DNA of 64,000 nucleotides from Beijerinckiaceae bacterium RH AL1 (GCA_901457705.2 LR590083.2:2356597-2420596), one strand, 5' to 3'; counted from the first letter of the stretch, positions 48,362 through 57,296 are shown. Notes: a model not told the origin generated them from the sequence alone. Translations and numbers: made by a program.

Positions 48362-49423
48362 ATGCGCGTCGACCTCTTCGACTTCACCCTGCCCCCCGAC
48401 CGCATCGCCCTGCGGCCGGCCGAGCCGCGCGAGTCCGCGCGCCTCCTCGACATCGCGCCCGATGCCCCCCTCGCCGACCGACGCATCGCCGACCTCCCCA
48501 CCCTGCTCCGCCCCGGCGACGTGCTCGTCGTCAACGACACCCGCGTCATCCCCGCCCGCCTCTCCGGCCTGCGGCGGCGCGCTGGCACCGAGGCCCGCAT
48601 CGAGGCGACCCTCATCCGCCGCACCGCGCCCGACACCTGGCGCGCCTTCCTGAAGCCGGCGAAGAAGGTCGCCGACGGCGAGGCCATCGCCTTCGGCCGC
48701 GACGACGATGCGCTCGACGCCGTCTGCCTCGAGCATGTCGGCGAGGGCGAGGTGGCGCTCCGCTTCTCGTGCGCCGGCGCCGCGATCGATGACGCGCTCG
48801 CCCGCCACGGCACGATGCCGCTGCCGCCCTACATCGCCGGCAAGCGCGCCGTCGACGCGCAGGACGATGCCGACTACCAGACGATCTTCGCCCGCGAGCC
48901 CGGCGCCGTCGCGGCGCCGACGGCGAGCCTACACTTCACGCCGGCGCTGCTCGACGCGATCCGCGCGCGCAGCGTCGAAATCGCGACGCTCACCCTGCAT
49001 GTCGGCGCCGGCACGTTCCTGCCCGTGAAGGCCGAGGATACCGACGACCACCACATGCACGCCGAATGGGGCACGATCGACGCCGCCACCGCCGCCCTTC
49101 TGAATGAAGCGCGGGCGAAGGGCGGCCGGCTCGTCGCTGCCGGCACGACGAGCCTGCGGCTGCTCGAATCCGCCGCGCGCGAGGACGGCACACTCCAGCC
49201 CTTCCACGGCGAGACCTCGATCTTCATTGCGCCCGGCTACCGCTTCCGCGCCGTCGATTGTCTGCTCACCAACTTCCACCTGCCGCGCTCGACCCTCTTC
49301 ATGCTGGTCGCCGCCTTCGCCGGGCTCGAGCGCATGCAGGCGGCCTACGCGCACGCGATCGCCGCGCACTACCGCTTCTATTCCTACGGCGACGCCTGCT
49401 TCCTGCACCGGGCCCCCGCATGA
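48362..49423 (+). CDS. queA: tRNA preQ1(34) S-adenosylmethionine ribosyltransferase-isomerase
   Basis: A 353-residue enzyme adding an epoxycyclopentanediol from SAM to preQ1 in tRNA. It begins [19 protein letters not shown] and carries [45 protein letters not shown] and the closing [17 protein letters not shown]. The length is normal. Its stop overlaps tgt (ATGA). Forms the queuosine branch with tgt here and queC at 8468. Confidence 0.96.
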   Translation: MRVDLFDFTLPPDRIALRPAEPRESARLLDIAPDAPLADRRIADLPTLLRPGDVLVVNDTRVIPARLSGLRRRAGTEARIEATLIRRTAPDTWRAFLKPAKKVADGEAIAFGRDDDALDAVCLEHVGEGEVALRFSCAGAAIDDALARHGTMPLPPYIAGKRAVDAQDDADYQTIFAREPGAVAAPTASLHFTPALLDAIRARSVEIATLTLHVGAGTFLPVKAEDTDDHHMHAEWGTIDAATAALLNEARAKGGRLVAAGTTSLRLLESAAREDGTLQPFHGETSIFIAPGYRFRAVDCLLTNFHLPRSTLFMLVAAFAGLERMQAAYAHAIAAHYRFYSYGDACFLHRAPA

Positions 49424-50532
49424 GCTTTTCCTTCAAGCTCATCGCGCAGGACGGCCGCGCGCGCCGCGGCGAGATCACGACGTCGCGCGGAACAATTCAA
49501 ACGCCGGCGTTCATGCCGGTCGGCACCGCGGCGACGGTGAAGGCGATGCATCCGTACGAGGTGCGCGCGCTCGGCGCCGACATCGTGCTCGGCAACGTCT
49601 ACCACCTCATGCTGCGGCCGGGCGCCGAGCGCGTCGCGTCGCTCGGCGGCCTGCATCACTTCATGCGCTGGCCGCATCCGATCCTCACCGATTCCGGCGG
49701 CTTCCAGGTGATGTCGCTGTCGAAGCTCCGCAAGCTCGACGAGCAGGGCGTGACCTTCCAGTCCCACCTCGACGGCTCGCGCCACGTGCTGACACCGGAG
49801 CGCTCGATCGAGATCCAGGGGTTGCTCGGCTCCGACATCCAGATGCAGCTCGACGAGTGCATCCGCCTGCCCGCGCCAGAGGCCGAGGTCGAGCGGGCGA
49901 TGCGGCTCTCGCTGCGCTGGGCGGAGCGCTGCAAGATCGCCTTCGGTGTGCAGCAAAACCACGCGCTGTTCGGCATCGTGCAGGGCGGCACGACGCCGGC
50001 GCTGCGCCGCGCCAGCGCCGAAGGCTTGACCGCGATCGGCTTCGACGGCTACGCGATCGGCGGCCTCGCCGTCGGCGAACCGCAGGCCGAGATGCTGGCG
50101 ACGATCGAGGCGACGATCCCCGCCCTGCCCGCGGACAAGCCGCGCTACCTGATGGGCGTCGGCACGCCCGACGACATTTTGGAGAGCGTCGCGCGCGACC
50201 TCGACATGTTCGACTGCGTGATGCCGACGCGCGCCGGCCGCCACGGCCAGGTGTTCACCCGCCACGGCAAGCTCAACCTGCGCAACGCGCGCTTTGCCGA
50301 CGACCCCGCGCCGATCGACGAAGAGGCCACCTGCGCGGCCGCGCGCGACTACAGCCGCGCCTACCTCCACCACCTCGTCAAGTCCGGCGAGATCTTGGGC
50401 ATGATGCTGCTGACCGCGATCAACATCGGCTACTACCAGGATCTTATGCGCGAGATGCGTGCCGCCATCGCATCCGGCACGTTCGCGAGCTTCCGCGAGC
50501 AGACGCGGCGCGACTGGGGCCTGGCGGGATAG
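49420..50532 (+). CDS. tgt: tRNA-guanine transglycosylase, zinc site altered
   Basis: A 370-residue enzyme that swaps guanine-34 for preQ1 in tRNAs with GUN anticodons. The proton-shuttle Asp is in [13 protein letters not shown] and the nucleophile Asp in [12 protein letters not shown]. The usual C-x-C-x-x-C zinc motif is replaced by A-T-C-A-A-A (in [20 protein letters not shown]) and the fourth ligand His of the following LxTxHN is missing (LLTAINI), so only one ligand is left. ATG 49420 lies in the queA stop. I recall similar loss in other Hyphomicrobiales Tgt proteins, so it may be a lineage feature rather than decay. Confidence 0.92.
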   Translation: MSFSFKLIAQDGRARRGEITTSRGTIQTPAFMPVGTAATVKAMHPYEVRALGADIVLGNVYHLMLRPGAERVASLGGLHHFMRWPHPILTDSGGFQVMSLSKLRKLDEQGVTFQSHLDGSRHVLTPERSIEIQGLLGSDIQMQLDECIRLPAPEAEVERAMRLSLRWAERCKIAFGVQQNHALFGIVQGGTTPALRRASAEGLTAIGFDGYAIGGLAVGEPQAEMLATIEATIPALPADKPRYLMGVGTPDDILESVARDLDMFDCVMPTRAGRHGQVFTRHGKLNLRNARFADDPAPIDEEATCAAARDYSRAYLHHLVKSGEILGMMLLTAINIGYYQDLMREMRAAIASGTFASFREQTRRDWGLAG

Positions 50533-50544
50533 GCCAAAAGAAAA

Positions 50545-50568
50545 CCTTCTCCCGCGTGCGGGAGAAGG
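50545..50568 (+). terminator. Hairpin after tgt (family A unit)
   Basis: CCTTCTCCCGC pairs with GCGGGAGAAGG around two bases, 12 bases after the tgt stop and just behind an A-rich stretch. It is a single unit of the repeat family and is well placed to end the coaD-tgt transcript. Confidence 0.6.
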
Positions 50569-50610
50569 TGCTTGCGTAAACCGTATCGTGCGAGCGCGAG
50601 CGCCGCCGGC

Positions 50611-50826
50611 TTAGTGCGCGACGGTGGTGGTGCGCGTGACGGTGCGGTTCGCCATGTGGTGGCCGACCGCGCAGCCCGCGGCGGCGCCGGCGATGCCGTG
50701 ATGGGCCATGTGGCCGGCGATCGCGCCGACGATGGCGCCCTTGATGCACCCGCGCGCCTCGGCCTGCGGCGCGGCGAACGTGAGCGCGGCGCCGGTCATC
50801 AGGGCAGCGGCGAAAAGCGTCTTCAT
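50611..50826 (-). CDS. Small exported glycine-zipper-like protein
   Basis: A 71-residue protein with a signal peptide (FAAALMTGAALTFAAPQAEA), then a Gly/Ala/His-rich body (GAIVGAIAGHMAHHGIAGAA) with two cysteines and a Thr-rich end. Such small glycine-zipper proteins associate with the outer membrane or periplasm; no precise role is known. It is convergent with tgt. Confidence 0.65.
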   Translation of the reverse strand: MKTLFAAALMTGAALTFAAPQAEARGCIKGAIVGAIAGHMAHHGIAGAAAGCAVGHHMANRTVTRTTTVAH

Positions 50827-51063
50827 TGGGTCAGTCCTCCCGGTTGAGTGCGCTCTGAACGGCGAAGCTTGGCCCGGCGTTCCGTGGCTTGAAGTATGAG
50901 AAGGTTGGGGGAGGGCTGGAGCGGTCGCGTCCTTGCCGCAGAAAGTCGGGCTGCAGAACGCCCTATTCGTTTACCGCCTTCTTTTTGCCTACTTCACCTT
51001 GGGCGCGCAGCATGCAACGATTGCACGCGTATTTGGATGTCGGTGATTTTGCGGGGGTGCGTG

Positions 51064-52530
51064 ATGCGGCGGATCGCTTTGGCCTTGCTTGCCGCGCTGT
51101 CGTGGCCGCTCGCGGCCCACGCCGCCCCGCCCGGCTTCTACGAGGCGCAGGCCGAGTTCGAGGGCGTGTTCAACGTCAGGCTCCGCCAGCTCGTGCAGCT
51201 CGACCTCATCGCCGGCGGCTATTCCAACGCGGTGCCGACCGAGCATTTCACGACCCGCACCTTCAAGGCGGTCCAGCAGTTCCAGTCCGACAACGGCTTC
51301 GCGCCGACGGGCCGGCTCGACGGGCCGCAGATCGACCGCCTCGTGCAGGTCTCGAACGGCCCGCTCGGGCTCTGGGGCTTTCGCAAGGTCGTCTTCCCCG
51401 GCCGCAGCGCGACGATCTGGGTGCCGGAAGGCCTCGGGCTCGACGAGAAGGACAACGGCACCGGCCTGCACTACAGCGACCGGCAGGCCCGCCTGTGGCT
51501 CGACTTCGTCGCGGTCGGCGGCAAGTCCCTGCCGGGCGTGCACGACGGCCTGCTGGCCGACCAGGCGCGCAAGGGCTGGGAGCTGCACTACCAGGCGATG
51601 AAGGACGACTGGTTCGTCATCTCGACGACCTCGCCCAACGGGCACGATCACTACTACCGCTACCACCAGGACGGCGACGCCGTCGTCGGCTTCGCGCTGG
51701 AGTGGGACAACGCCGCCGGCAACGTCAACGCCGAGCGCATCGCGGTGATCGACTCCGCCGTCCTCGGGGCGTCGATGAAGGGCGAGTTCTTCGTCGATCC
51801 GCCGGGTAGCGTCGCGCAGGCCAGCGCCCCGCCGCCCGTCGAGCCGCAGCCGGCCGCGCGCGAGACGACGCCGGAGCCGCCGCGGGCGAAGGATACTGTG
51901 ACGACCGGCACCGCCTTCTTCGTCTCCGACGACGGCTACCTCGTCACCAACGCCCATGTCGTCGCCGAGTGTACCCGGGTCATGGTGAAGACCGACGACG
52001 GGCAGGTGCACGAGGCCGCGCGCACCGCCACCGACACGACGAACGACCTCGCAATCCTGAAGCTCTCCCTGCCGCCGGGCCAGGCACCGAAGCGGGTCGC
52101 CGCGCTGCGCATCGGCACGCGGCTCGGCGAGGGCGTCGAGGCGTTCGGCTTCCCGCACTCCGACGTGCTCTCGAGCTCCGGCAACTTCACGCTCGGCAAC
52201 GTGTCGGCGCTGACCGGGCTCAAGGACGACACGCGCTACCTGCAGGTCTCCGTCCCCGTCCAAGCCGGCAATTCCGGCGGCCCGCTGCTCGACGGCTCCG
52301 GCAACCTCGTCGGCGTGGTCTCGGCCAAGCTCGACGCCGTCAAGATGGCCTCGGCCTCCGGCGACCTGCCGCAGAACGTCAACTTCGCCGTGAAAAGCGC
52401 GGTGGTGGCCACCTTCCTCGATGCCAACCGGGTGACCTACAAGACGGGCACGCCGGGCGGCGCGGCGATGCAGCCCGCCGACATCGCCGATGCGGCGCGG
52501 GCGATGAGTGGGTTCGTGGTGTGTCGGTGA
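51064..52530 (+). CDS. Secreted trypsin-like serine protease with peptidoglycan-binding-like domain
   Basis: A 488-residue protein: signal peptide (RIALALLAALSWPLAAHAAP), a peptidoglycan-binding-like helix block (TRTFKAVQQFQSDNGFAPTG) near residues 55-85, a middle region without clear identity, a Pro-rich linker near 260-280, and a trypsin-fold protease with His (LVTNAHVVAEC), Asp (TTNDLAILKL) and Ser (AGNSGGPLL). No PDZ domain follows, unlike DegP. ATG 51064 lies three bases inside a GTG; the upstream in-frame part is not signal-like. Substrate unknown; wall-associated proteolysis fits. Confidence 0.85.
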   Translation: MRRIALALLAALSWPLAAHAAPPGFYEAQAEFEGVFNVRLRQLVQLDLIAGGYSNAVPTEHFTTRTFKAVQQFQSDNGFAPTGRLDGPQIDRLVQVSNGPLGLWGFRKVVFPGRSATIWVPEGLGLDEKDNGTGLHYSDRQARLWLDFVAVGGKSLPGVHDGLLADQARKGWELHYQAMKDDWFVISTTSPNGHDHYYRYHQDGDAVVGFALEWDNAAGNVNAERIAVIDSAVLGASMKGEFFVDPPGSVAQASAPPPVEPQPAARETTPEPPRAKDTVTTGTAFFVSDDGYLVTNAHVVAECTRVMVKTDDGQVHEAARTATDTTNDLAILKLSLPPGQAPKRVAALRIGTRLGEGVEAFGFPHSDVLSSSGNFTLGNVSALTGLKDDTRYLQVSVPVQAGNSGGPLLDGSGNLVGVVSAKLDAVKMASASGDLPQNVNFAVKSAVVATFLDANRVTYKTGTPGGAAMQPADIADAARAMSGFVVCR

Positions 52531-52545
52531 GGGCGCGAGGCTGAC

Positions 52546-52686
52546 GAGCCTCCTGGTTCGAGACGCGCCTGCGGCGCTCCCCACCATGAGGGATCGAGGT
52601 GCTGACTGATTGCGACAGACAATGCTGCCCGCCTCCACCACCCTCATGGTGAGGAGCCGCGCAGCGGCGTCTCGAACCAGGAGCTC
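52546..52686. repeat. Intergenic inverted repeat, family B
   Basis: GAGCCTCCTGGTTCGAGACG with a downstream GCGGCGCTCC...ATGAGGG arm faces its inverted copy (CCCTCATGGTGAGGAG to CTCGAACCAGGAG) across about 50 bases. The same unit occurs at 53025 and, with the arms in opposite order, at 56699. Confidence 0.8.
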
Positions 52687-52715
52687 GCGATCCTCGACCT
52701 CCGAGAGCTGACCCC

Positions 52716-53066
52716 ATGGACGGCGCTTCGCTCTACATCCTGCGCTGCGCCGACGGAAAGCTCTACATCGGCCTCACCCGCCGCGAGGTCGACGCGCGCG
52801 TCAGCGAGCACCAGAACGGCCTCTCCGCCTTCACGCGCTCACGCCGCCCCGTTACGCTGATCTTCTCCGAGCACTACCCGTCCCTCACCGACGCCATCGC
52901 CGCCGAGCGCCGCATGAAAGGCTGGACCCGCGCCAAAAAGCTCGCCTACGTCGCCGCCGAGTGGGAACGCCTGCAGCACCTCGCCCGACGCCGCACATCC
53001 TCGCGCGACAAGGCCGCGGCCAGCGAGCCTCCTGGTTCGAGACGCGCTTCGCGCTCCTCACCATGA
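52716..53066 (+). CDS. GIY-YIG nuclease-domain protein, C terminus from a repeat
   Basis: A 116-residue YhbQ/UPF0213-type protein with a complete GIY-YIG domain: LYILRCADGKLYIGLT, the catalytic Arg in ARVSEHQNGL and the Glu in AIAAERRMKGW. The family cuts or processes DNA; the physiological role is unclear. The last 15 or so residues (SEPPGSRRASRSSP) are encoded by the left arm of the family B repeat at 53025, so the natural end of the gene was replaced or extended by it. Without this the protein would be about 95-100 residues, the usual size. Confidence 0.82.
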   Translation: MDGASLYILRCADGKLYIGLTRREVDARVSEHQNGLSAFTRSRRPVTLIFSEHYPSLTDAIAAERRMKGWTRAKKLAYVAAEWERLQHLARRRTSSRDKAAASEPPGSRRASRSSP

Positions 53067-53154
53067 GGGGCTGGGGATCGGCGCGACAGCACTGCCCAAG
53101 CCGCCTCGCCGACCCTCATGGTGAGGAGCGCCGCAGGCGCGTCTCGAACCAGGA
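53025..53154. repeat. Intergenic inverted repeat, family B
   Basis: A second copy of the facing-arm repeat (GAGCCTCCTGGTTCGAGACG to CGTCTCGAACCAGGAG). Its left arm overlaps the last codons of the GIY-YIG gene. The spacer between arms differs from that of the copy at 52546, indicating separate insertion events or divergence. Confidence 0.8.
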
Positions 53155-53341
53155 GATCGCGGTCCTCGAAAACGTCATCTCTGCAAAACTTGATTGGATG
53201 GATTCGGGTGATCTATATCGCTGACATTCATTCACTCGCTATTAAGATTGCGATACCACCACGTACCGCGGCACACCTGGGCCACAGACGTGACTAGTTT
53301 GACATACAATAGTGTGAGGTCGGAGCGCACGGAAACAGTCG

Positions 53342-53623
53342 CTAGGACAGTTTTATGATGATATTAACTATAGATAGGAAAACGCCAATCAACTCTATAA
53401 GAATAAGAATTTTTATTGTCGCTTGCGTTCGGCCGACGAGAGAGCTACTATCAACTGCTTTTTCGAGGCGCGATTCATGCCCGAAAAGAACCCTCCGCCA
53501 GTCTCTCATTCCAGGAGTTACTGCAATTCTAAGATGATACCCTTGATCTTCGAAGCCTTTGATAAGCGCCAGTACGATCGGATGTCCATTTACATTCGGA
53601 CATTGCCAATAGCGAATGCACAT
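53342..53623 (-). CDS. Small hypothetical protein in AT-rich island
   Basis: A 93-residue open frame with a charged soluble first half (LIKGFEDQGYHLRIAVTPGM, then WRRVLFGHESRLEKAV) and a C-terminal membrane helix (ILILIELIGVFLSIVNIII). Codon use is AT-rich like the island, unlike all neighbours. No clear ribosome site precedes ATG 53623. A competing short frame on the other strand is less protein-like. Function unknown. Confidence 0.35.
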   Translation of the reverse strand: MCIRYWQCPNVNGHPIVLALIKGFEDQGYHLRIAVTPGMRDWRRVLFGHESRLEKAVDSSSLVGRTQATIKILILIELIGVFLSIVNIIIKLS

Positions 53624-53638
53624 GCAACACTTAATAAA

Positions 53639-53647
53639 TTATCCACA
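53639..53647 (+). other. Perfect DnaA-box sequence
   Basis: TTATCCACA matches the DnaA box consensus exactly, and a weaker match (CAATCCACA) starts 11 bases later. It lies in the AT-rich island just upstream of the hypothetical gene at 53342. No further boxes were found nearby, so it does not amount to an origin by itself. Confidence 0.45.
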
Positions 53648-53795
53648 GACAATCCACAGGAGCATCAAGGTCGACCAACAACAAAAATTGTTGAAGCCCA
53701 ATCGTGCAGATTGCGTAAGCTACTGAGCTAAAGGCATTTTTCAGCGCATCAACTGTCATATCCACTATGCGCGTCATTTCTAGGCGCAATCCACA

Positions 53796-55601
53796 TCACC
53801 CATCCATCTTCAACGCCGCAATGAACGCCTCCTGCGGGATCTCGACCTTGCCGAATTGCCGCATCTTCTTCTTGCCCGCCTTCTGCTTCTCCAAGAGCTT
53901 CCGCTTGCGGCTCACGTCGCCCCCGTAGCACTTCGCCGTCACGTCCTTGCGCATCGCCCGCACGGTCTCGCGGGCGATGATCTTGCCCCCGATCGCGGCC
54001 TGGATCGGGATGACGAACATGTGCTGCGGGATCAGGTCCTTCAGCTTTTCCACCATGGCCCTCCCCCGCCCCTCGGCGCGGTCGCGGTGCACCAGCATCG
54101 ACAAAGCGTCGACGGGCTCGGCGTTGACGAGGATGTTCATGCGCACGAGGTCGCCCTCGCGGTAGTCGGTGATCGCGTAGTCGAACGAGGCGTAGCCCTT
54201 CGAGATCGACTTCAGGCGGTCGTAGAAGTCGAACACCACCTCGTTCAGCGGCAGGTCGTAGACGGCCATGGCGCGGCTGCCGACGTAGTTGAGGTCGACC
54301 TGCACGCCGCGCCGCTCCTGGCAGAGCTTCAGCACCGCGCCGAGGTAGTCGTCCGGGGTCAGGATGGTGGCGCGGATCCACGGCTCCTCGATCGCCGCGA
54401 TCTGCGTCGGGTCCGGCATGTCGGCGGGGTTGTGCAGCGAGACCTGCGTGCCGTCGCGCAGCTTCATCTCGTAGACCACGCTGGGCGCGGTCGCGATGAG
54501 GTCGAGGTTGAACTCGCGCTCCAGCCGCTCCTGGATGATCTCGAGGTGCAGCAGCCCCAGAAAGCCGCAGCGGAAGCCGAAGCCGAGCGCGGCGGAGGAC
54601 TCCATCTCAAATGAGAAGCTGGCGTCGTTGAGCCGCAGCCGGCCCATGGCGGCGCGCAGGTCCTCGAAGTCGGCGGCATCGACCGGGAACAGGCCGCAGA
54701 ACACCACGGGCTGCGCCGGCTTGAAGCCCGGCAGCGCCTGCGCGCAGGGCTTCTTCTCGTCGGTGATCGTGTCGCCGACGCGGGTGTCGGCCACCTGCTT
54801 GATCTGCGCGGTGATGAAGCCCATCTCGCCGGGCCCGAGCTTCTCCGCATCCTGCATCTTGGGCCGGAAGACGCCGAGCCGGTCGACGTCGTAATGGGCG
54901 TCGGTGCCCATCATCTTGATCTTCTGACCCTTGCGCAGCGTGCCGTCGATCACCCGCACCAGCACGACGACGCCGAGATAGGCGTCGTACCAGGAGTCGA
55001 CGAGCAGCGCCTTCAGCGGCGCGTCCACGTCGCCCTTCGGCGGCGGCAGGCGGGTGACGATCGCCTCGAGCACCTTGTCGATGCCGAGGCCGGTCTTGGC
55101 GGAGATCTCCACCGCCTCCGAGGCATCGATGCCGATCACGTCCTCGATCTGCTGCTTCACGCGCTCGGGCTCGGCCGCCGGCAGGTCGATCTTGTTGAGG
55201 ACGGGGACGATCTCGTGGTTGGCGTCGAGCGCCTGGTAGACGTTGGCGAGCGTCTGCGCCTCCACGCCCTGCGAGGCGTCGACCACGAGCAGAGAGCCCT
55301 CGCAGGCGGCGAGCGAGCGCGACACCTCGTAGCCGAAGTCGACGTGGCCGGGCGTGTCCATCAGGTTCAAGATGTAGGTCTTGCCGTCGTTCGCTGGGTA
55401 TTCCAGGCGCACGGTCTGCGCCTTGATGGTGATGCCGCGCTCGCGCTCGATGTCCATCGAATCGAGCATCTGCTCGCTCATGTCGCGCAGCGCCACCGTG
55501 CCGGTCTGCTGGATCAACCGGTCGGCCAGCGTCGACTTGCCGTGGTCGATGTGCGCGACGATGGAGAAGTTGCGGATGTTGTCGATTGCGCGGGGGGCCA
55601 T
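53796..55601 (-). CDS. lepA: Elongation factor 4 (LepA)
   Basis: A 601-residue translational GTPase. GTP motifs are [29 protein letters not shown] and LNKIDLP; the LepA-specific C-terminal domain is visible in [21 protein letters not shown] at the end. It remodels ribosomes, aiding initiation and biogenesis. It runs leftward into the AT-rich island. The upstream side is a G-rich tract. Confidence 0.97.
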   Translation of the reverse strand: MAPRAIDNIRNFSIVAHIDHGKSTLADRLIQQTGTVALRDMSEQMLDSMDIERERGITIKAQTVRLEYPANDGKTYILNLMDTPGHVDFGYEVSRSLAACEGSLLVVDASQGVEAQTLANVYQALDANHEIVPVLNKIDLPAAEPERVKQQIEDVIGIDASEAVEISAKTGLGIDKVLEAIVTRLPPPKGDVDAPLKALLVDSWYDAYLGVVVLVRVIDGTLRKGQKIKMMGTDAHYDVDRLGVFRPKMQDAEKLGPGEMGFITAQIKQVADTRVGDTITDEKKPCAQALPGFKPAQPVVFCGLFPVDAADFEDLRAAMGRLRLNDASFSFEMESSAALGFGFRCGFLGLLHLEIIQERLEREFNLDLIATAPSVVYEMKLRDGTQVSLHNPADMPDPTQIAAIEEPWIRATILTPDDYLGAVLKLCQERRGVQVDLNYVGSRAMAVYDLPLNEVVFDFYDRLKSISKGYASFDYAITDYREGDLVRMNILVNAEPVDALSMLVHRDRAEGRGRAMVEKLKDLIPQHMFVIPIQAAIGGKIIARETVRAMRKDVTAKCYGGDVSRKRKLLEKQKAGKKKMRQFGKVEIPQEAFIAALKMDG

Positions 55602-55646
55602 CGCTGCGGCTTAGCAGCAGGGCGCGCGCGGGGGAAGGTGCGCGGT

Positions 55647-55698
55647 GGGGCTGGGCACAGGGGCGCTGCGGGGCCGCGGGCGGGGGGGCGGCCGGGGG
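55647..55698 (+). other. G-rich tract with G-quadruplex potential
   Basis: Seven runs of three to seven G (the first GGGGCTGGGCACAGGGG) occur within 52 bases on the plus strand, which is the template strand of lepA and 45-100 bases upstream of its start. Four-run quadruplex patterns with short loops are satisfied repeatedly. Regulation of lepA is possible but unproven. Confidence 0.55.
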
Positions 55699-55786
55699 CG
55701 TGCTTTGTCGCGCGCGAAACTCGAAGCGCTTGCCGACCAGCCTCCCAGCACCAGTTCCCGCATGACCTTTGGCATGACGTGCGACG

Positions 55787-55990
55787 ATGCAGGATAAGGC
55801 TTGGTGGGATGGCCCCGCTGTCGATGACGCGATCCGTGCGGCCGAGCCGCTAGGTCAGATGAGCTACCGTGCGCTAGATGCCGTGCTGCCTTGCGGAGTC
55901 GCAACCACGCGGCAGATCGAGTTGTTGATCGAGCACCTCCGCCAGCGAGGCATCGAGCTTCACGAGGACGAGCCGACGGACGGACGCTGA
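55787..55990 (+). CDS. Free-standing sigma-70 region 1.1-like protein
   Basis: A 67-residue protein whose core GQMSYRALDAVLPCGVATTR followed by QIELLIEHLRQRGIELHEDE follows the pattern of sigma-70 region 1.1 (G-x-(I/V)-T-Y-x-x-(I/L)-N-x-x-L-P, then QIE, then L-x-x-x-G-I-x-(V/I)). In primary sigma factors this domain blocks DNA binding by free sigma. A single-domain copy could modulate RNA polymerase or be a remnant. The ribosome site is weak. It diverges from lepA. Confidence 0.6.
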   Translation: MQDKAWWDGPAVDDAIRAAEPLGQMSYRALDAVLPCGVATTRQIELLIEHLRQRGIELHEDEPTDGR

Positions 55991-56270
55991 CCAGCGGGCA
56001 CACAAGCGGATGACGCGCCCCGGGCCGCGCGGCGCCTGTACGCCTCGTCCTTGGACTCATCGTCGCAGGTTTCTGACCTCCAGATACCGCTGAGTGCTCA
56101 CGCGACATCTTTATAGCTTCGATTACTGCAGATGTGGCTCGTATGACGACCAAGATGACGCCATTGATTTGCGCGGCCAACAGGACCTCATCGCCGCGCG
56201 TCTGGGAGCCGCTTCCCGCTGGCAAGAACTCGGCATAGAGTCGCGCCATTGCCACGTCCGGTCTTATTGC

Positions 56271-56633
56271 ATGAGCGATGTCAGTCTCGATCGGGTTCCG
56301 AAGACGCCGGGCAGGACACTCTTCCTGATGACGATCGGCTGGCTTCTGGTCGCCGTCGGCTGGGCCATACCCGCCCTCGTCGTCGCGGGCCTCGGATCGC
56401 GCAACGCGCCGGAGCATACGCGCGACAATTACAGCTACATGGTCCGCACCTTGCTCATCGGCCTGCTCTACGCCACCCCGTCCGTCATCCTGCATTGGGT
56501 TGGCAGCCCCATCGCGCTCGTCTCGGTCCTGGCCACCGCCGTGACATTCTGGAAGGTGGCTCGCTGCCTGAACGGCCTGATCGCGCTCGCGCGCAACCGG
56601 CCGCTCGCCGACCCGCAGACGTGGCTGGTGTGA
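56271..56633 (+). CDS. Small membrane protein of unknown function
   Basis: A 120-residue protein with about three membrane helices (FLMTIGWLLVAVGWAIPALV, LLIGLLYATPSVILHWV, PIALVSVLATAVTFWKV) and short polar ends. ATG 56271 begins MSDVSLDRVPKTPG. An in-frame upstream start at 56094 would add a Cys-rich leader with little coding character. No family recognised. Confidence 0.55.
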   Translation: MSDVSLDRVPKTPGRTLFLMTIGWLLVAVGWAIPALVVAGLGSRNAPEHTRDNYSYMVRTLLIGLLYATPSVILHWVGSPIALVSVLATAVTFWKVARCLNGLIALARNRPLADPQTWLV

Positions 56634-56698
56634 CGGCTGGGATGCCGGTCGGTGTCGCGGGGGGCCCGGGGGTTGCTGCGTCGTGCCGTGGCTTCAGC

Positions 56699-56890
56699 AC
56701 CTCATGGTGAGGAGCCGCGCAGCGGCGTCTCGAACCAGGAGGCTCGCTGGCTCCTACCTTGTCGCGCGAGGTTCTTGGCGGCGCCACGCAGGATTTGAGT
56801 GAAGCGCCGGTTGTCAGCTCTCGTAGGCCGAGGAAACCGAGCTCCTGGTTCGAGACGCGCCTACGGCGCTCCTCACCATGAGGGCTCGGG
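56699..56890. repeat. Family B repeat arms in reversed order
   Basis: CTCATGGTGAGGAGCCGCGC to CGAACCAGGAGG (56699-56742) is followed 97 bases later by GAGCTCCTGGTTCGAGACG to CACCATGAGGG (56839-56885). The arms are the same as at 52546 and 53025 but swapped, so the pair points outward rather than inward. Confidence 0.75.
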
Positions 56891-56934
56891 TCGATGCCAA
56901 CCGAGCTCGCGGTGACGACCCGGCGCCCCGCCCC

Positions 56935-57296
56935 GCCCCGTCTCTTTGTTCGGCCGCGACGACCGTCTCTCCGTCCCGACCTGAGGCCTGCGGGACGGCG
57001 CGCGGAGGCGCGGTCAAGGGCGGCCGTCGACGGATCGTGCCGCGGCTCGGCGAGGGAGGCCGCCCTTGAGGGCGGCGAGCACGACGTCACGCTTGCGGCC
57101 GTGTCGGGGCGTCATGCCGCCGCTCGCACGGTCCCCGACCGCCCAGCGTCGCGCCGTGCTCGCGGCCCTCGAGCCCGCTGCGCGCCGCCTCCGGCGGTGG
57201 CCTGCGGCCAGGCTCGACCGCCGCTGCGCGCGGCGCGCTCCAGGCGGCAGGCCGGGACGGAGAAACGGCCCGTCCCGCCGAACAAAGAAACGGGGC
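56935..57296. mobile_element. 362-bp element with long terminal inverted repeats
   Basis: GCCCCGTCTCTTTGTTCGGC at 56935 matches the inverted GCCGAACAAAGAAACGGGGC at 57277-57296, and the similarity continues inward for about 55 bases (CGTCTCTCCGTCCCGACCTG against CAGGCCGGGACGGAGAAACG). The internal part is very GC-rich with no convincing gene. It looks like a miniature inverted-repeat element of the type dispersed in Methylobacterium-like genomes. No target duplication was identified. The 57297-57444 remainder before the phosphoesterase shows nothing. Confidence 0.6.

Larger units (their letters stand above)
53190..53790. other. AT-rich island
   Basis: From about 53190 to 53790 the base composition drops sharply, with stretches such as TTTTATGATGATATTAACTA, while the surroundings are GC-rich. 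It lies between a family B repeat and the end of lepA. It holds one possible short gene (53342-53623, minus strand) and a perfect DnaA-box sequence. Origin by transfer or a remnant of a mobile element is likely; no integrase or transposase is present. Confidence 0.7.

Noticed and set aside
53423-53731. Plus-strand gene in the AT-rich island
   Set aside because: It overlaps the minus-strand frame, has no ribosome site and a less protein-like composition.
53190-53790. Chromosomal replication origin
   Set aside because: Only one perfect DnaA box and no typical origin neighbours (dnaA, hemE, parAB, gidA) are present.
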